From assembly GCF_000004075.3 (NCBI RefSeq), contig NC_026661.2, positions 17,946,307 through 18,010,306 of the forward strand: a stretch of 64,000 nucleotides of DNA, written 5' to 3'. Made by a program: the position numbers and the translations under genes. This DNA comes from Cucumis sativus. Taxonomy: Eukaryota > Streptophyta > Magnoliopsida > Cucurbitales > Cucurbitaceae. The notes under the pieces are model-generated. The model made no database searches. It was not told where the DNA came from and worked only from the letters and a program-made list of their open reading frames with translations. This document shows positions 50,001 to 64,000 of this stretch, piece by piece; within the stretch, counting starts at the first letter, position 1; every line of letters begins with the position of its first letter.

Positions 50001-50829
50001 TATCAAGTACATGAATTAGAATTAATTACATTTCATTTATTTTTTCCATCGTATCCCTTTTGTAATTACCATCTTGGTCTCTTATTTTTGGATATTGGAG
50101 TCTGTTCTTGTCGTTAATGTTTGAAGTCTTTAATTTTTTTTTACTTGTTTTTACCATGATAACTTCCTTATGCTCACTGTAAAAGAAAATTTCAAATTAA
50201 CTTTGACTGATGACATGAAAAATTCAAATGGCAGCAATACCTTCGCTCCGAGCACGAGACTGCTCAAAAAATGAGAAAGAAGCTCTCAACTACCTGTTTC
50301 TCCTAGTCCCATTACTCAACGTTATAATTCCATTTTTCTTGAAGTCTTTTGCAGTCGTCTGGTCAGCAGATACCGTTGCCTTCTTCGGAATGTATGCTTG
50401 GAAGGTATGATTGTTTCTTTCGTGTATAATGAATCTTATGAGAAATGTAGGCCTCAGATGGTCACGTTCCAATTTCTCATTTCCTGTTTTCTAGTGAAGA
50501 AAGAGAGAAAAAGATAACCACATTTCTTGTTTAATTAGAAACTTTGAATGTTTTTAGGTGAATAGTAGTTTTAAAAAAATCTTATGTTATATATTTTTTT
50601 AAGCAAGAACAATATTCAAGAAACTTCATTTTGTTGACGTTTCTTAAAATAAGAAATGAGAAATAAAAAATAGTCACCAAACACCTATGTTACTCAAAAA
50701 CTGAAAAAACAAGAAACTATAAATGAAAATGTCACCAAACAACTTATATATTCGATTTACTATCTTCTCTAAAAGTGCTTTCATCTGCAGTTGGGATGGT
50801 TTCAGAGAACAGACGTGGACCTCGAATAA
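47039..50829 (+). CDS. RPH1: RESISTANCE TO PHYTOPHTHORA 1-like chloroplast protein, complete
   Basis: Four exons, 47039-47284, 48846-49056, 50235-50404 and 50791-50829, give 666 nt, or 221 residues plus TAA. All borders are GT-AG with correct phases (0, 1, 0). The first 60 residues are rich in Ser, Thr and Arg, as in a plastid transit peptide. The mature part carries ALDKDLKKVVQKTAATFAPR, GTTLYTVFEVQGYASMLLGG, LLFPSNEPDIWRLMGMWSIW, SLRARDCSKNEKEALNYLF and WSADTVAFFGMYAWKLGW, with about four hydrophobic segments. This matches Arabidopsis AT2G48070 as I recall it: a chloroplast membrane protein reported to affect resistance to Phytophthora, with unknown biochemistry. The gene stands head to head with Piezo, as in Arabidopsis. 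Intron 1 holds a LINE tail in the sense direction. Confidence 0.92.
48000..48725 (+). mobile_element. LINE 3' fragment in RPH1 intron 1
   Basis: Coding remnants SSRNVSFERLLKDDEISDFQQ near 48060-48125 and SSRCSLSNSFTGYF near 48500-48550 parallel the C-terminal [18 protein letters not shown] of the 41-kb LINE. The 3' end is a LINE-like tail (TTTTTAAGCATTAATCTC, then CAATGTCTTTGTTTCCTTG). Unlike the others it is in the sense direction of its host gene. The 5' limit is uncertain. Confidence 0.55.
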
Positions 50830-52575
50830 TCAAATCAAGATTTTCGGATTGCAATCGAAACTGTAAAAAGAATTCTAATGTATAGAAGGTACAGTAATTA
50901 TTTGAGATCTTATGGAAGGTAGTAATATACTGTTGATATCCTCAAATTTCAAATTTACGCCTGCATTTTTGGATTTTGTTATATAGCTCAATCAAACTCT
51001 AGGATTGGTCTTGGAGGAGTATAATTACTATCTATATTCTCTTATTTGTCCCTGAGGAGACTTTAGCTATAGATTATGATGATTCTAAAGTTTATATTAG
51101 ATGATATGAATGTGGGATGGTTTATTTTTTGAACTTATTTGTTAGTTACCAAAAGGTTTGTATTTTGAATAAAAACTTATTTGTTAGCTACCAAAAAGTT
51201 TGTATTTTGATTGTACTAAATATTTTTATATATACATATATACATTCAAAAGGAACCCAAATTGAGAATTCGTAAATGGTTAAAAGAATACAAGTTGCTT
51301 GATATATTTAACTTAAAAAGGATGTTTTGCCTTCCAACTTCAAGTGAGTGGAGCGGATTATTATAACTCACCTTCATGTACATTTATGTTTGAGATGTTT
51401 TCTGCTCTAGTTATAATAGTTGGTGTTTTCAATAGTTAATAACCTACAATTAACTATAGTAGTATTATTTCATATCCTTTTTTTTTTTTTGCTATTTTCT
51501 ACTTCTCTTCTCTTATCCCGTTTATATTTACTGTTTTGTTTATATTTATTTATTATTTTTTAGATCACAGTCATTTTGTATTTTCAAAATGTTTGTTTTT
51601 GTTTTTTTAGTCGCTGTATTTCTAAAGGGAAAGAAAGTGAGGTATGAAAACAAATATTGGAAGAAATCTAAAAATACAAAGAGAATTAATAAGACAGTGG
51701 CAAAATATCCATGCATATACTTTAATGTGTGGTAAATGCTAATCTCCATGCATGCAAATATTTCATAGAGCTCAGCTAGTGACGACTAGGACTATGCATA
51801 ATGCTCCAAACAATGTCGAAAAGACGGTATTGGAGCATCTAATTTAGAAATTTGATAATTTTGATACAAATTACGATATTGTTTCCATGCCATATTAGAT
51901 GTTTAAGAAAAACGATAATACCCTATCTTAAACGATTACTTGGTTTATGGATATTTTGACAAATTTTGAGTTGGAAATGATATTAATATGTAAAACTATA
52001 TCATAAAATTAACTTTTTTTCGAACTGTTGCAACATAGCCCATTCTTAAGAGAAAAACTGAAGTTTGCTCAAAATTTTGAACATTCTCAAAATTTGGTCT
52101 AAATGTTGGAAAACAACTTTTTTTCCGATCAAAAATGGAGTTTTTTAAAATTGTGTCTAAATGGTCAAAGCTTGCTAAAGGTATGTTTTGGGTTAAATTT
52201 TGAAAGGTTTAAATTTGCAGAAAAAGTTAATTTGAAAAAAAAATGAGAAAATGTATTTTTTTATAATTAATTTAAAAAATAATTCATTTTAAAGAAATCA
52301 ATCAAAATCAACTTGGACACTCAATTATATTCTACTTACATATTTTTATGAAAATTTATAATTTAAATTCATACATTTATTAAATTGAAAGTTGAAATTG
52401 ATAAAGTATATGAAATTAAAGGTTTGAATTAATATAATTATTAGTTTAAGATTTAAACTAATAAGTAATTGTGTTGGTTTAAATACAAATTATGGAAGTA
52501 TCGACGAGGGTATATAGTGTGAACGAGTGATGAAACACCAAAAATGGTGAAAGTGCAGCAAGCGACTACATATCA
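50830..52575. other. Spacer between RPH1 and ABP1
   Basis: The first few hundred bp should be the RPH1 3' UTR. A tandem repeat of about 42 bp (TTATTTGTTAGTTACCAAAA and variant) occurs near 51137-51210. The rest is AT-rich with no plausible gene. The last 100 bp are the probable ABP1 5' UTR. Confidence 0.5.
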
Positions 52576-56287
<3,712 letters not shown>

Positions 56288-59082
56288 TCACTTTGATGTT
56301 GTTCAATGTTGTTTTGTCCTTGCGCATGAAGTGTGGAGTAGACTCTCAAGAAAGTAGTGGAAATATGTGGAACTTCAGTGTGAAGATTCAAATCTTCATT
56401 GTTCTACTTCTACCTCTACCTCTACTTCATATTTCTGGTTTTGTTATGAAGTATCATATTCCCCAATCCTTCCTCATACCATAGGACTGACAAAAAGTGG
56501 AGTGATTGTCATTTGCTCTTGCAAGATTATTTCTCCAATGGGCAGAAAAAATGGCAGTATAATATCTCACACAACATTTGAGACATTTGGTTGTGGATGA
56601 AAGATCTTCGTTCAGGCCCTGTTAGGTTTCCTTTTGTGTGACATATATGTCATTTCAAAAGTGATCTATTAATCTGCGAATCTATCAATTCCATTGATCA
56701 CTTTATTGTGAAAGTGTTTTGATAAGATATTTATTTGAAAGAAAAACAAAAGTTGTGCTATGTTCAAGTTGTTGGAATAGCTAATAGATCAACGGGTGCT
56801 TGGAAGTGTTAGAAATTTAATTAACTAACAAATCAGTAAATAAATATATGAAAATTATTTTACGAAATATCATAGTCTATCTTGTGATTGACGAAGATAG
56901 ACTATTATATTGTATCTTTTGGGTCGTATATTTGGAAATATATTATAAATATATATAATTATTAATTGGGTTTACGAAGTTAGATTTCTTACCTACATAC
57001 ACAAACTTAATTTTTTTACCAATCCATAAAAAAGTGATGTATTAAACTGTTGATTTATTAATAAATAATTAGTTATCATTATGCTTAGGAAGTTGTAAAA
57101 AAAAAACAAATATTTCCATTTAAAATTGACAAAATACTGACCTTTCATAGAAAAATCATTTTTTTAATTTTTTTTATGAATTTATATTTTAAGAAAATTA
57201 TTTTAAATCACATGACTTTTGAAATTATTCGGTATATAAATAGACAATATTTTATGAGATTATTTCTTAATAATTATAATTAGATTACTATTGTTTAATT
57301 ATAATTTACTAAATTTAATTCCAAAATGTTATATTTATTTTCTTAAACTTTTTAGTATAATATTTGTTTATTTGTAAATATTTTGAATTTTATGACACAT
57401 AAAGCCAAGAAAAATAAAATAATAGTAATAAAAAAAATAACATTAAAAAGAATTTTTAATGAAAAATTGGAGCTAGAAATATAAATCTCCAACCCGTAAG
57501 AGAACTCAAATCTAAAAAAAATTACAATTTTTCTATATTTGATTCTTAATTTATTTAAATGGTTGGATTTTGATTCCTAATTTTTTAAAAACGCTTTTTT
57601 AGTCTTCAATTTCTTTTAAAAAAAGTTACTTTGGTTTATGTCATTAGGATTATGTTAACTCTAATTTTTATATTTGAATTAATGATTATGTTATAGATTC
57701 ATCAAATAAACCCAAATAACACTTCATTAAATCACAAAATACCCCTAATTAAAAATTAGAATCCTAGATATTTAAAAGTGATTATTGACAACCTAGCATT
57801 TTTCACGTATAGAAATCATCTCATTATTCCGTTAAAAGAGTTAAAATCTTAATGGTAAAAACTCAAATATGCTAGAAAAAAAGAAATTCAATTACCAAAA
57901 TACGATATAAACTGAATCAGAACTTTGTGTCCCCATCTTCTCACGCGCTTTCCACTGTGAAGGCGTGACTTGATTATGCATCATAAACAACGCTGAGTAT
58001 GATTGTTTTTGTAGTCGTGGGAGTGTTGGCTTCATCTTCAAATTAATCTCCACCCTTGATCTGATTTAAGCTATAGTTTCAGCCTCTTTATAACGTTTTG
58101 CCCTCCCTTCTTCATTCAAAACATTGCTTTTAGAAAATGTATATGTATCAATAAAATGTTAATTGAAAATATCAATAACGCCTTCACCTCAATGATATTA
58201 TTCTTAAAAGTTTAATTTGAAAAATTTGGAGCAGTAAGATATGAATCAACACAATTGCAATCTAGCTTCATAGTAGTGGTTTTGTAGGGTTTATAATTAT
58301 TATACTTGAAGGGGCGTTATATAGGTATTTGGATTTTTTTTCCGTTTAAAGTTGAGTTTTAGGACGAATAAGATATGAAAAATAAAAAAAAATGCCCTTA
58401 TATGAAAAGTTTATTTCTTATTTTTTTTCCCAAAAAGACGTGAAAAAAACTTATTTTTTTGACATTTTCTCTAATTTTCAGTCACTGTTCAACAAACTCT
58501 CTTGGTGAAATATTTAAACCTTAAATGTATAATCCAAAATCAATTTTATAACTGTTTGAAAGATTTAGGGTTGTTTAATACATATTTAGCACCAAAAAAA
58601 AGGAAAAAATTACAACTTGAATGTCTTCTTTTTCCCTTTGAAGATGTTTGCGAAATAATGTTTGTGTGAGATGAAAAAAACAAAAAAACTTGCTAAATTA
58701 TGTATTAAACAATACTTAATTTAAAAAAAAACATAAACACTTTCCAAAATAACAAAAGAGTTTGTTCGATAGTGACTAAAAATTCTAAAAAATCGCAAGA
58801 GAGCTCGGGTGAAAAGAAGTTAGAGAAATTAGAGAAAGATGAGAGAAAAGCAGAGAAAAAGTGTTTTCTAAATGATGTTTTTGGAGAAAAAGAATAAGAA
58901 ATTTTTTAAAAAATATAAAAAACCAAAAAAATATTTACAATTTTGAAAACGGAAAAAAGGTCACAAACACACAATAAAAAAATATAAAAAATGCACTCGC
59001 TTAATTCTTATTTTAAACGATCATGATCATATGCGATTGTGTAGAAAATGATACAAAATTGCATATCAAATCTAAACGATCT

Positions 59083-59138
59083 TGGTTTAAGATCGTGTAC
59101 CAAGATATTTTATATATTTTGTACACGATCTTGAACCA
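59083..59138. repeat. Inverted repeat, 18-bp arms
   Basis: TGGTTTAAGATCGTGTAC at 59083-59100 pairs with GTACACGATCTTGAACCA at 59121-59138 with one mismatch, around a 20-nt AT loop. It lies in the spacer and matches no known element. Confidence 0.8.
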
Positions 59139-59870
59139 AATAACACTTTGGAAAAAAAAAATATACATGCAATTGATGATTGATCGACAACCAAAATCAT
59201 GATTTAAAAAAGATATAAAAAATATTGCAAAAGAAGAAGAGAAGTAATTAGAAGATGGAAAGGAAGAAGGAAGAAGGAAGAAATGGGAGCCCCCTCAAAT
59301 TCAAAAAAGACAAACCTCAAATATTTTCATGAATATTAACCAAATTTGGAAGGAAGGTGAACGTGTACGAGTTGTTGTTTGTAGGGTTTTATAATTAACT
59401 AATCATGCAATTTCTATTATTGCACATTTTTATTAGTATTTTACATCCAAAATTAAAAGACAAAAACTTTAGCTGCTTCTTCAGTATATATTTAAAATGT
59501 CCAAATTACATTATAGAAACCTAAAGATATTAATTCCGATATGTGAATGCTCGTTTTTCTAATTAAATTCCAGACATGTGAATGAATAGATTTTACCCTT
59601 TTCAATATAAAATATTTTCATGTATAAATTGTGTATTATAGTACTACTTTGATTCAGGCATTATTTTAATTTGCTCATTAAATTCTTAGAGGGAACAAAC
59701 AGAGAATAATTAAAATTTTCTCTTCATATATATTATCATCTTTCTGAACTATATAATTATATAGTTTTTCTTGAACAATCGTTATGTATGAGAATAACGA
59801 TGAAAGTAAATAGGTAAAATATATATATACAAGACATGGGGGTTTTAACATAATATAAACTTTGAAGAAA

Positions 59871-59914
59871 TATGTATGTGTATATATATATATGTGTGTG
59901 TATATATATATATA
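59871..59914. repeat. (TA)n/(TG)n compound microsatellite
   Basis: Alternating TA and TG dinucleotide runs in the ABP1-GATL spacer. Confidence 0.9.
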
Positions 59915-60114
59915 ATTGAAAAGTGGTGAATAATTAATGGGGAAAAGTTAGCTAAAGAAGTAGTGACCCTCAAACAAACAAATCATAGGAAAGAAGAGAA
60001 CTATTTGAATTGTTCATATCATTCTCTCTATTGATAGATTATTATTGACAACAACAAAACAAATTCATAATCACCATATGTATATCTTCCCTTCTTCTTT
60101 CTCTCTATCTTTAA

Positions 60115-60139
60115 TCTCTCTCTCTCTCTCTCTCTCTCT
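60115..60139. repeat. (TC)n microsatellite
   Basis: About twelve TC units, followed by A-rich and further CT-rich tracts to 60440. These lie 3' of the GATL stop codon and may be in its 3' UTR, as GA-rich RNA. Confidence 0.9.
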
Positions 60140-60449
60140 GAGGAAAACTTTTGGTTCTTAAAAAAAAAAAAAGATTTTCCAAATATCAAACTCCCCCCCC
60201 AAAAAAAATTAAAAAATTAAAAAAAAAAAAAGAATTAAACCACTTTGCCAACTTTTCCCCCAAATCCAACTTTGATCATTTATATCAGTACACGTTCTTT
60301 GCTCCTTCTAGTTTAGGTTAACCCAAATTTCGTAGCAAAAAACTCATATTAGAAAAAAAAAGAAAAAAAAAACCTTTTTTTTTTCCCTTCTTCCCTCTTC
60401 TCTCTCTCTCTCTCACTCTCACTCTCACTCTCTCTCTTTTATATACTCT

Positions 60450-62285
60450 TTACTCTTCCAATGAATGAGTGGATGGACGGTAGAGATCATAAGGGGCCCA
60501 AAGGTGGTCAACAGTGCAAGGCTTCCTAGAATCTAGTCTTAGCCAAGGCTTCCCTTTGCCACTCCAATGGAGGAGGCTAATGGGACCAGGGTGGAGGCTC
60601 CTACATTTTCCTTCCAGGTTGTCTCCGCCCAGACCATGTTGGTTCCAACGGTGATCCACTGCGCGTATGTCACCTGCAAGGACGAGGAGGAACGGCGGTA
60701 AAGAGCCAAGGTGGTATATTCGTCGTTGCTTCTGCACTGCCATCCAATCTTCCATCTTTTGTGTGAACTCACCCCTACGCCATTTCTCGACGTCGACAAC
60801 CATTACACCTGTGTTGAAGTAGCATGGTTTTCGCCTGTCGAACGTCTTTGCTAGCTCCATGTCCGACCAAAATTGTTCTGTGAAGTATTTTGTGAAGTTT
60901 GCATGACAATACTCCGGTGCTGCTAATACCTATGTATATGAAAAAAGAAAGAAAGAAAAAACTAAGAAAAAGATTGAAACTCTTCCATTCTTTTTTTTCA
61001 ACTAAAACGATGATATCAATATCTTTAAACCAAATTCTAATATTTGAAAAAGTTTGAAAGAGACAGAGCAGAGTGCATGTAGACATAACATTTATATCAT
61101 ATCAACCTTAAAATAAGATATTGAATTCCACCCACATGCATGTTTGTATGAAAAATATCGAAATAAATTAGGTTTAAGGCAAATTATTTCTTTCTAATGT
61201 AAAAAAGGTGATGGAATTTTTAATAACAACAACAAAATAATAATAATAATTTGGGCAAATATCATTGTAATAGAAAAGGCCAAATTTATTTTTTTGTTTC
61301 CACAAGTTGAAAACATCGTCAAGAAATTCCTTAAGGGTATTTTTTCGACAACGACGCAATTAGAGATATTTGAAAACAAATTCGTCTTTCTTTTTTCCAC
61401 TCCTCCAAAAAAATATTTTCCAACTCCAATTTGAAAAAAAAAAAACGTAAATTAAAATAATCAATCCAAAATTTTTTTAAAAAAAGTTTCACAAATTTCA
61501 CAAAGTGGAATTTATGAAAAAGAAGACCAATTTTAATGAATATGTATATATATATATACCTTATCACCCAAATTGACACCCCAAAGCTCAGCAACATCAT
61601 CAACAACAACCAAATCAGAATCCAAATAAATAACTCTCTTAACCTCCGACGGTAAAATCTCCGCCAAATAAATCCTCGCATAATTCAACGGTTGATCCAA
61701 AGCTTGCCGGATGGATTTCGATATTTTCCCTCTAACCCTACCGGCGTCGAAACGATAAATCCTAAATTTCAGATAAGGAAATGTCGATTTGATACACGAG
61801 AACACCTCCCCTTCAAATCTCGCCCACAAGAAATGGAACTCAACGTTCTCCGGACAAGTCGAGTGCTGAAGGATCGACAAGACCGCCGCCATTGTTCCTC
61901 TCAGGTAATTCGAATCCAATGTCATTGCTACATGTATCTTTTCATCTTTATTACACGAATCCCCGTTTCGAAACGCTGGTGCTTCCCGGAAGATTGGGAC
62001 GTCCGAGGTAGGTTTTCGGATGATTCCTAACCGGATTCCGGCGGGGGTGGAGGGAGTGGCGGCGACGGGGGTTGGGAGGAGAAGAGACAAGAAAAGACCG
62101 AGGAAAGAGATGGAGAAATAATAATGGATTTTGTTGTTTTTGTTGTTGTTATTGTTGTTGATTGAGAAACTGGCCATTTCCTGTCTTTGTTTGCTTTGTT
62201 GAAAAGGGTGAAAGGAAAAAGGAAGGGATTTAGGGGAAATTTCTTTGGATTGGAGGAGAGAGAGAGAGAGAGAAATGGCAGCCAT
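60450..62285 (-). CDS. Galacturonosyltransferase-like (GATL) glycosyltransferase, complete
   Basis: Two exons, 62285-61560 and 60929-60450, join in phase 0 (GATAAG|GTATAT to CATAG|GTATTAGCAGC). They give 401 residues from the first ATG, or 365 from the second at 62177. The second start (MASFSINN) is more likely, because the first 36 codons run through a CT microsatellite (SLSLSLL) and 365 residues fits the family. A signal anchor ([16 protein letters not shown]) targets the Golgi lumen. The GT8 fold shows [38 protein letters not shown] (the DxD metal site), [16 protein letters not shown] and the terminal [22 protein letters not shown] proteins of this type are linked to pectin and xylan synthesis, such as PARVUS/GATL1. 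Most Arabidopsis GATL genes, as I recall, lack introns, so the 630-bp intron helps place this one. The exact member cannot be told. Confidence 0.93.
62255..62275. repeat. (GA)n microsatellite at GATL 5' end
   Basis: About nine GA units overlapping the first codons of the longest GATL frame. On the minus strand it is a CT tract, typical of plant 5' UTRs. Confidence 0.85.
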
Positions 62286-64000
62286 TGTTAGGCTGGGTTT
62301 GAGGAAGGATTTAGGAGGAGGAAGAAGAAGAAAGAAGTTAGAAATGAAGGATTAATAATTGGGGAGGAAGAAAGGGTTGGTAGGATTTTGAGGAAGGGAA
62401 ATTTCTTAGGACAAAACTAATTACTCTATTTTTGATTGTTTTGGATTGTTTTGGTTTGAGGATATAATTTAGAATAGAGGGTATCTAGGGCAATTTTTAG
62501 ATTTTTTTGTTTTCTCAAAATATAGTCAACCATTATTCTTCCATCTTTTTCTACCATTTTTTTCTAATTTTATGACAATGGTATTAAGGATATATTGTTT
62601 GACTCATGGGTTTTTTTTTATAGTAAATTTTGGTTTTAGATGATTTTCAATTGTTTGTGGTGTGGGATCTTAAAGTAAGCTAAGGAAAAGTACACTGTCT
62701 ATGTAGGGTTTAATTTTATTAGGACAAATATCAATTAATTTATTCTCCAAAATTTTGAGAGTTCGAGAGTGAGAGTGATGAAAGTGATGTGTTGAAGTGA
62801 GTGATAATTGAGATGATGTTTCATCTAACAGGTGGGAGACTTAATTCTTCCATCCAAAAATTGTTGTATGCTAAGAAAACTTCTAGGGTTGTCTTAGTTA
62901 GAATTTGAACTTTAGAGAGTTTCTATTTACCTCTCTTTCACATTTTCGTTATCTATCATTACTATTAATTTTTAAACATGATTTTAACTTTTTCTTAAAT
63001 GCATGATTGATGAGAGTTTAAGTTAATTCATTTATGAAAGTTTATCGACTTATTTAATTGAAATAGTTGTTAGTTTCATTTGAAGGTTTTTCAAATGGAA
63101 CGTGTAGAAGAAGAAAGTTTAATTTTCTTTGTTTGATTTACATTGATATTTGCCTTCCCTTCTTCTTCCCTAATTTGTCCACCTTTTTTTTTGTTAGCTT
63201 CTTTCTCATTGGATTTTTGTAATGGAATAAAGGTAGGATAGAGATTTGAACCTTCGATTACAACAAAAAAATCATACATGTGAAACTTACTATTGAGTTA
63301 ACTATATGTTTGAAATCTAGCATTAGGTAACTCTAGGGCTTTGTGTATTAATGATATGTACATTTTGATCAATATATTAAAGTTGATGGGTTGAGAAAAC
63401 GTTGGTTTTATAACATATATGTGCATCTATGATGTTTGTAAAAATTAAATGAGTAATAAAAAAGGTGTGTTTCATGAATTGATTTTACATGATCTAATAA
63501 GGCTTGACGAGTGTGTCTTTAGGAAAATGAGTGATGAGAAGGAATTAATTAATGGGGAACAAGAAGGTTGGTAGGATTTTGAGGGAAGGGAAAATTCTTA
63601 GGAGAAATAACTAATACCTATATTTTAAATAATTTATCTACCTTTCTTGGATTTTTTGCTTGGATCAAAGTAGTCAAAGGCTCCAATATCTTTTTCTACC
63701 TTTTTTCCCTTCCTGGTTCTAATTTTTGACAATGATATAAGCAAGAGAATAGGTGTGTTCTAATATTTTAAAAGTAATTTTGGTTTTAGATGATGTTGAT
63801 TGTAATTTGTAGTGGGATCTCAACAAAGTAGAGAAAAAAACACACTATCATAGCATTGTATGATTCTCATTGTAGAAAGTGTTTACTCTTTTTTTCTCCC
63901 CTTTTCAGGAAGTATCATTAAAAGAAAAGAACAAGGCACAAATCACTCATGTTAAAGAACAAAAAAAGAGAGAATACAAGTTCATTCTTCCTACATCTTA
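62286..64000. other. GATL upstream region with diverged direct duplication
   Basis: A block at about 62345-62710 is repeated, diverged, at about 63545-63850. Shared stretches include GGTTGGTAGGATTTTGAGG, TCTTTTTCTACC, TTTTGGTTTTAGATGAT and GTGGGATCT. Between and around them is AT-rich DNA without a plausible gene. The GATL promoter on the minus strand lies in the near copy. Confidence 0.65.

Larger units (their letters stand above)
56288..60449. other. Spacer between ABP1 and GATL (convergent genes)
   Basis: The first 350 bp are the probable ABP1 3' UTR. From 56800 to 60100 the sequence is AT-rich with no plausible gene. A less AT-rich patch at about 57930-58130 (TCACGCGCTTTCCACTGTGAAGG in part, then CTTTATAACG) looks promoter-like but leads into no coding sequence. 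A hairpin is at 59083-59138. From 60070 down, CT- and A-rich tracts mark the GATL 3' flank. Confidence 0.5.

Noticed and set aside
59871..59914. TA/TG tract considered as a regulatory element
   Set aside because: A simple compound microsatellite explains it.

Overview
This is a stretch of a plant nuclear genome. Genes are split by GT-AG introns, spacers are very AT-rich, and the proteins are plant-type: a plant Piezo channel, a KDEL-ended auxin-binding protein 1, a CW-MBD protein and a GATL glycosyltransferase. The proteins point to a eudicot. The short palindromic MITEs with ends like GTAAATATAACAAAA, and the LINE tails with a GGGGTGTCAACCTAGTTG-type block, remind me of cucurbit genomes (cucumber or melon). 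That is recollection, not a search.

Layout from left to right. (1) 268-3503, minus: the 5' part of an ATG18g-like autophagy gene, running off the left edge. (2) 6002-8947, minus: a complete six-exon gene for mitochondrial ribosomal protein mL46. (3) 9569-9650, minus: tRNA-Ser(UGA). (4) 11843-12588: an AT-rich spacer with a large inverted repeat around a GC-richer core, plus a MITE. (5) 12953-14470, plus: a two-exon MBD4-like CW/MBD protein. (6) 16277-44079, minus: a complete Piezo mechanosensitive channel gene. I could join 21 exons in one frame, giving 2,483 codons before the stop. Its introns hold LINE tails, a 4.6-kb retroposed Ty3/gypsy body with a perfect 16-bp target-site duplication, a Ty1/copia remnant and a TIR element. 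(7) 47039-50829, plus: a complete four-exon RPH1-like chloroplast protein gene, head to head with Piezo. (8) 52576-56287, plus: complete five-exon ABP1, with a tandem duplication across the intron 1/exon 2 border. (9) 60450-62285, minus: a two-exon GATL glycosyltransferase gene. (10) The right edge is non-coding and carries a diverged direct duplication upstream of GATL.

The genes are ordinary housekeeping, signalling and cell-wall loci and do not form a pathway. The Piezo/RPH1 pairing matches, as I remember it, the Arabidopsis order AT2G48060-AT2G48070, so this part looks like conserved microsynteny. I saw no undescribed multi-gene system. The most informative structures are retrotransposon-related: a gypsy sequence with the marks of LINE-type insertion placed 16 bp from a Piezo splice donor, LINE tails that all lie antisense to Piezo, the ABP1 duplication with a decayed splice acceptor, and the inverted-repeat element near 12 kb.

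Exon borders come from reading GT-AG sites and frame by eye and from protein families I know. No alignment, expression data or database search was available.
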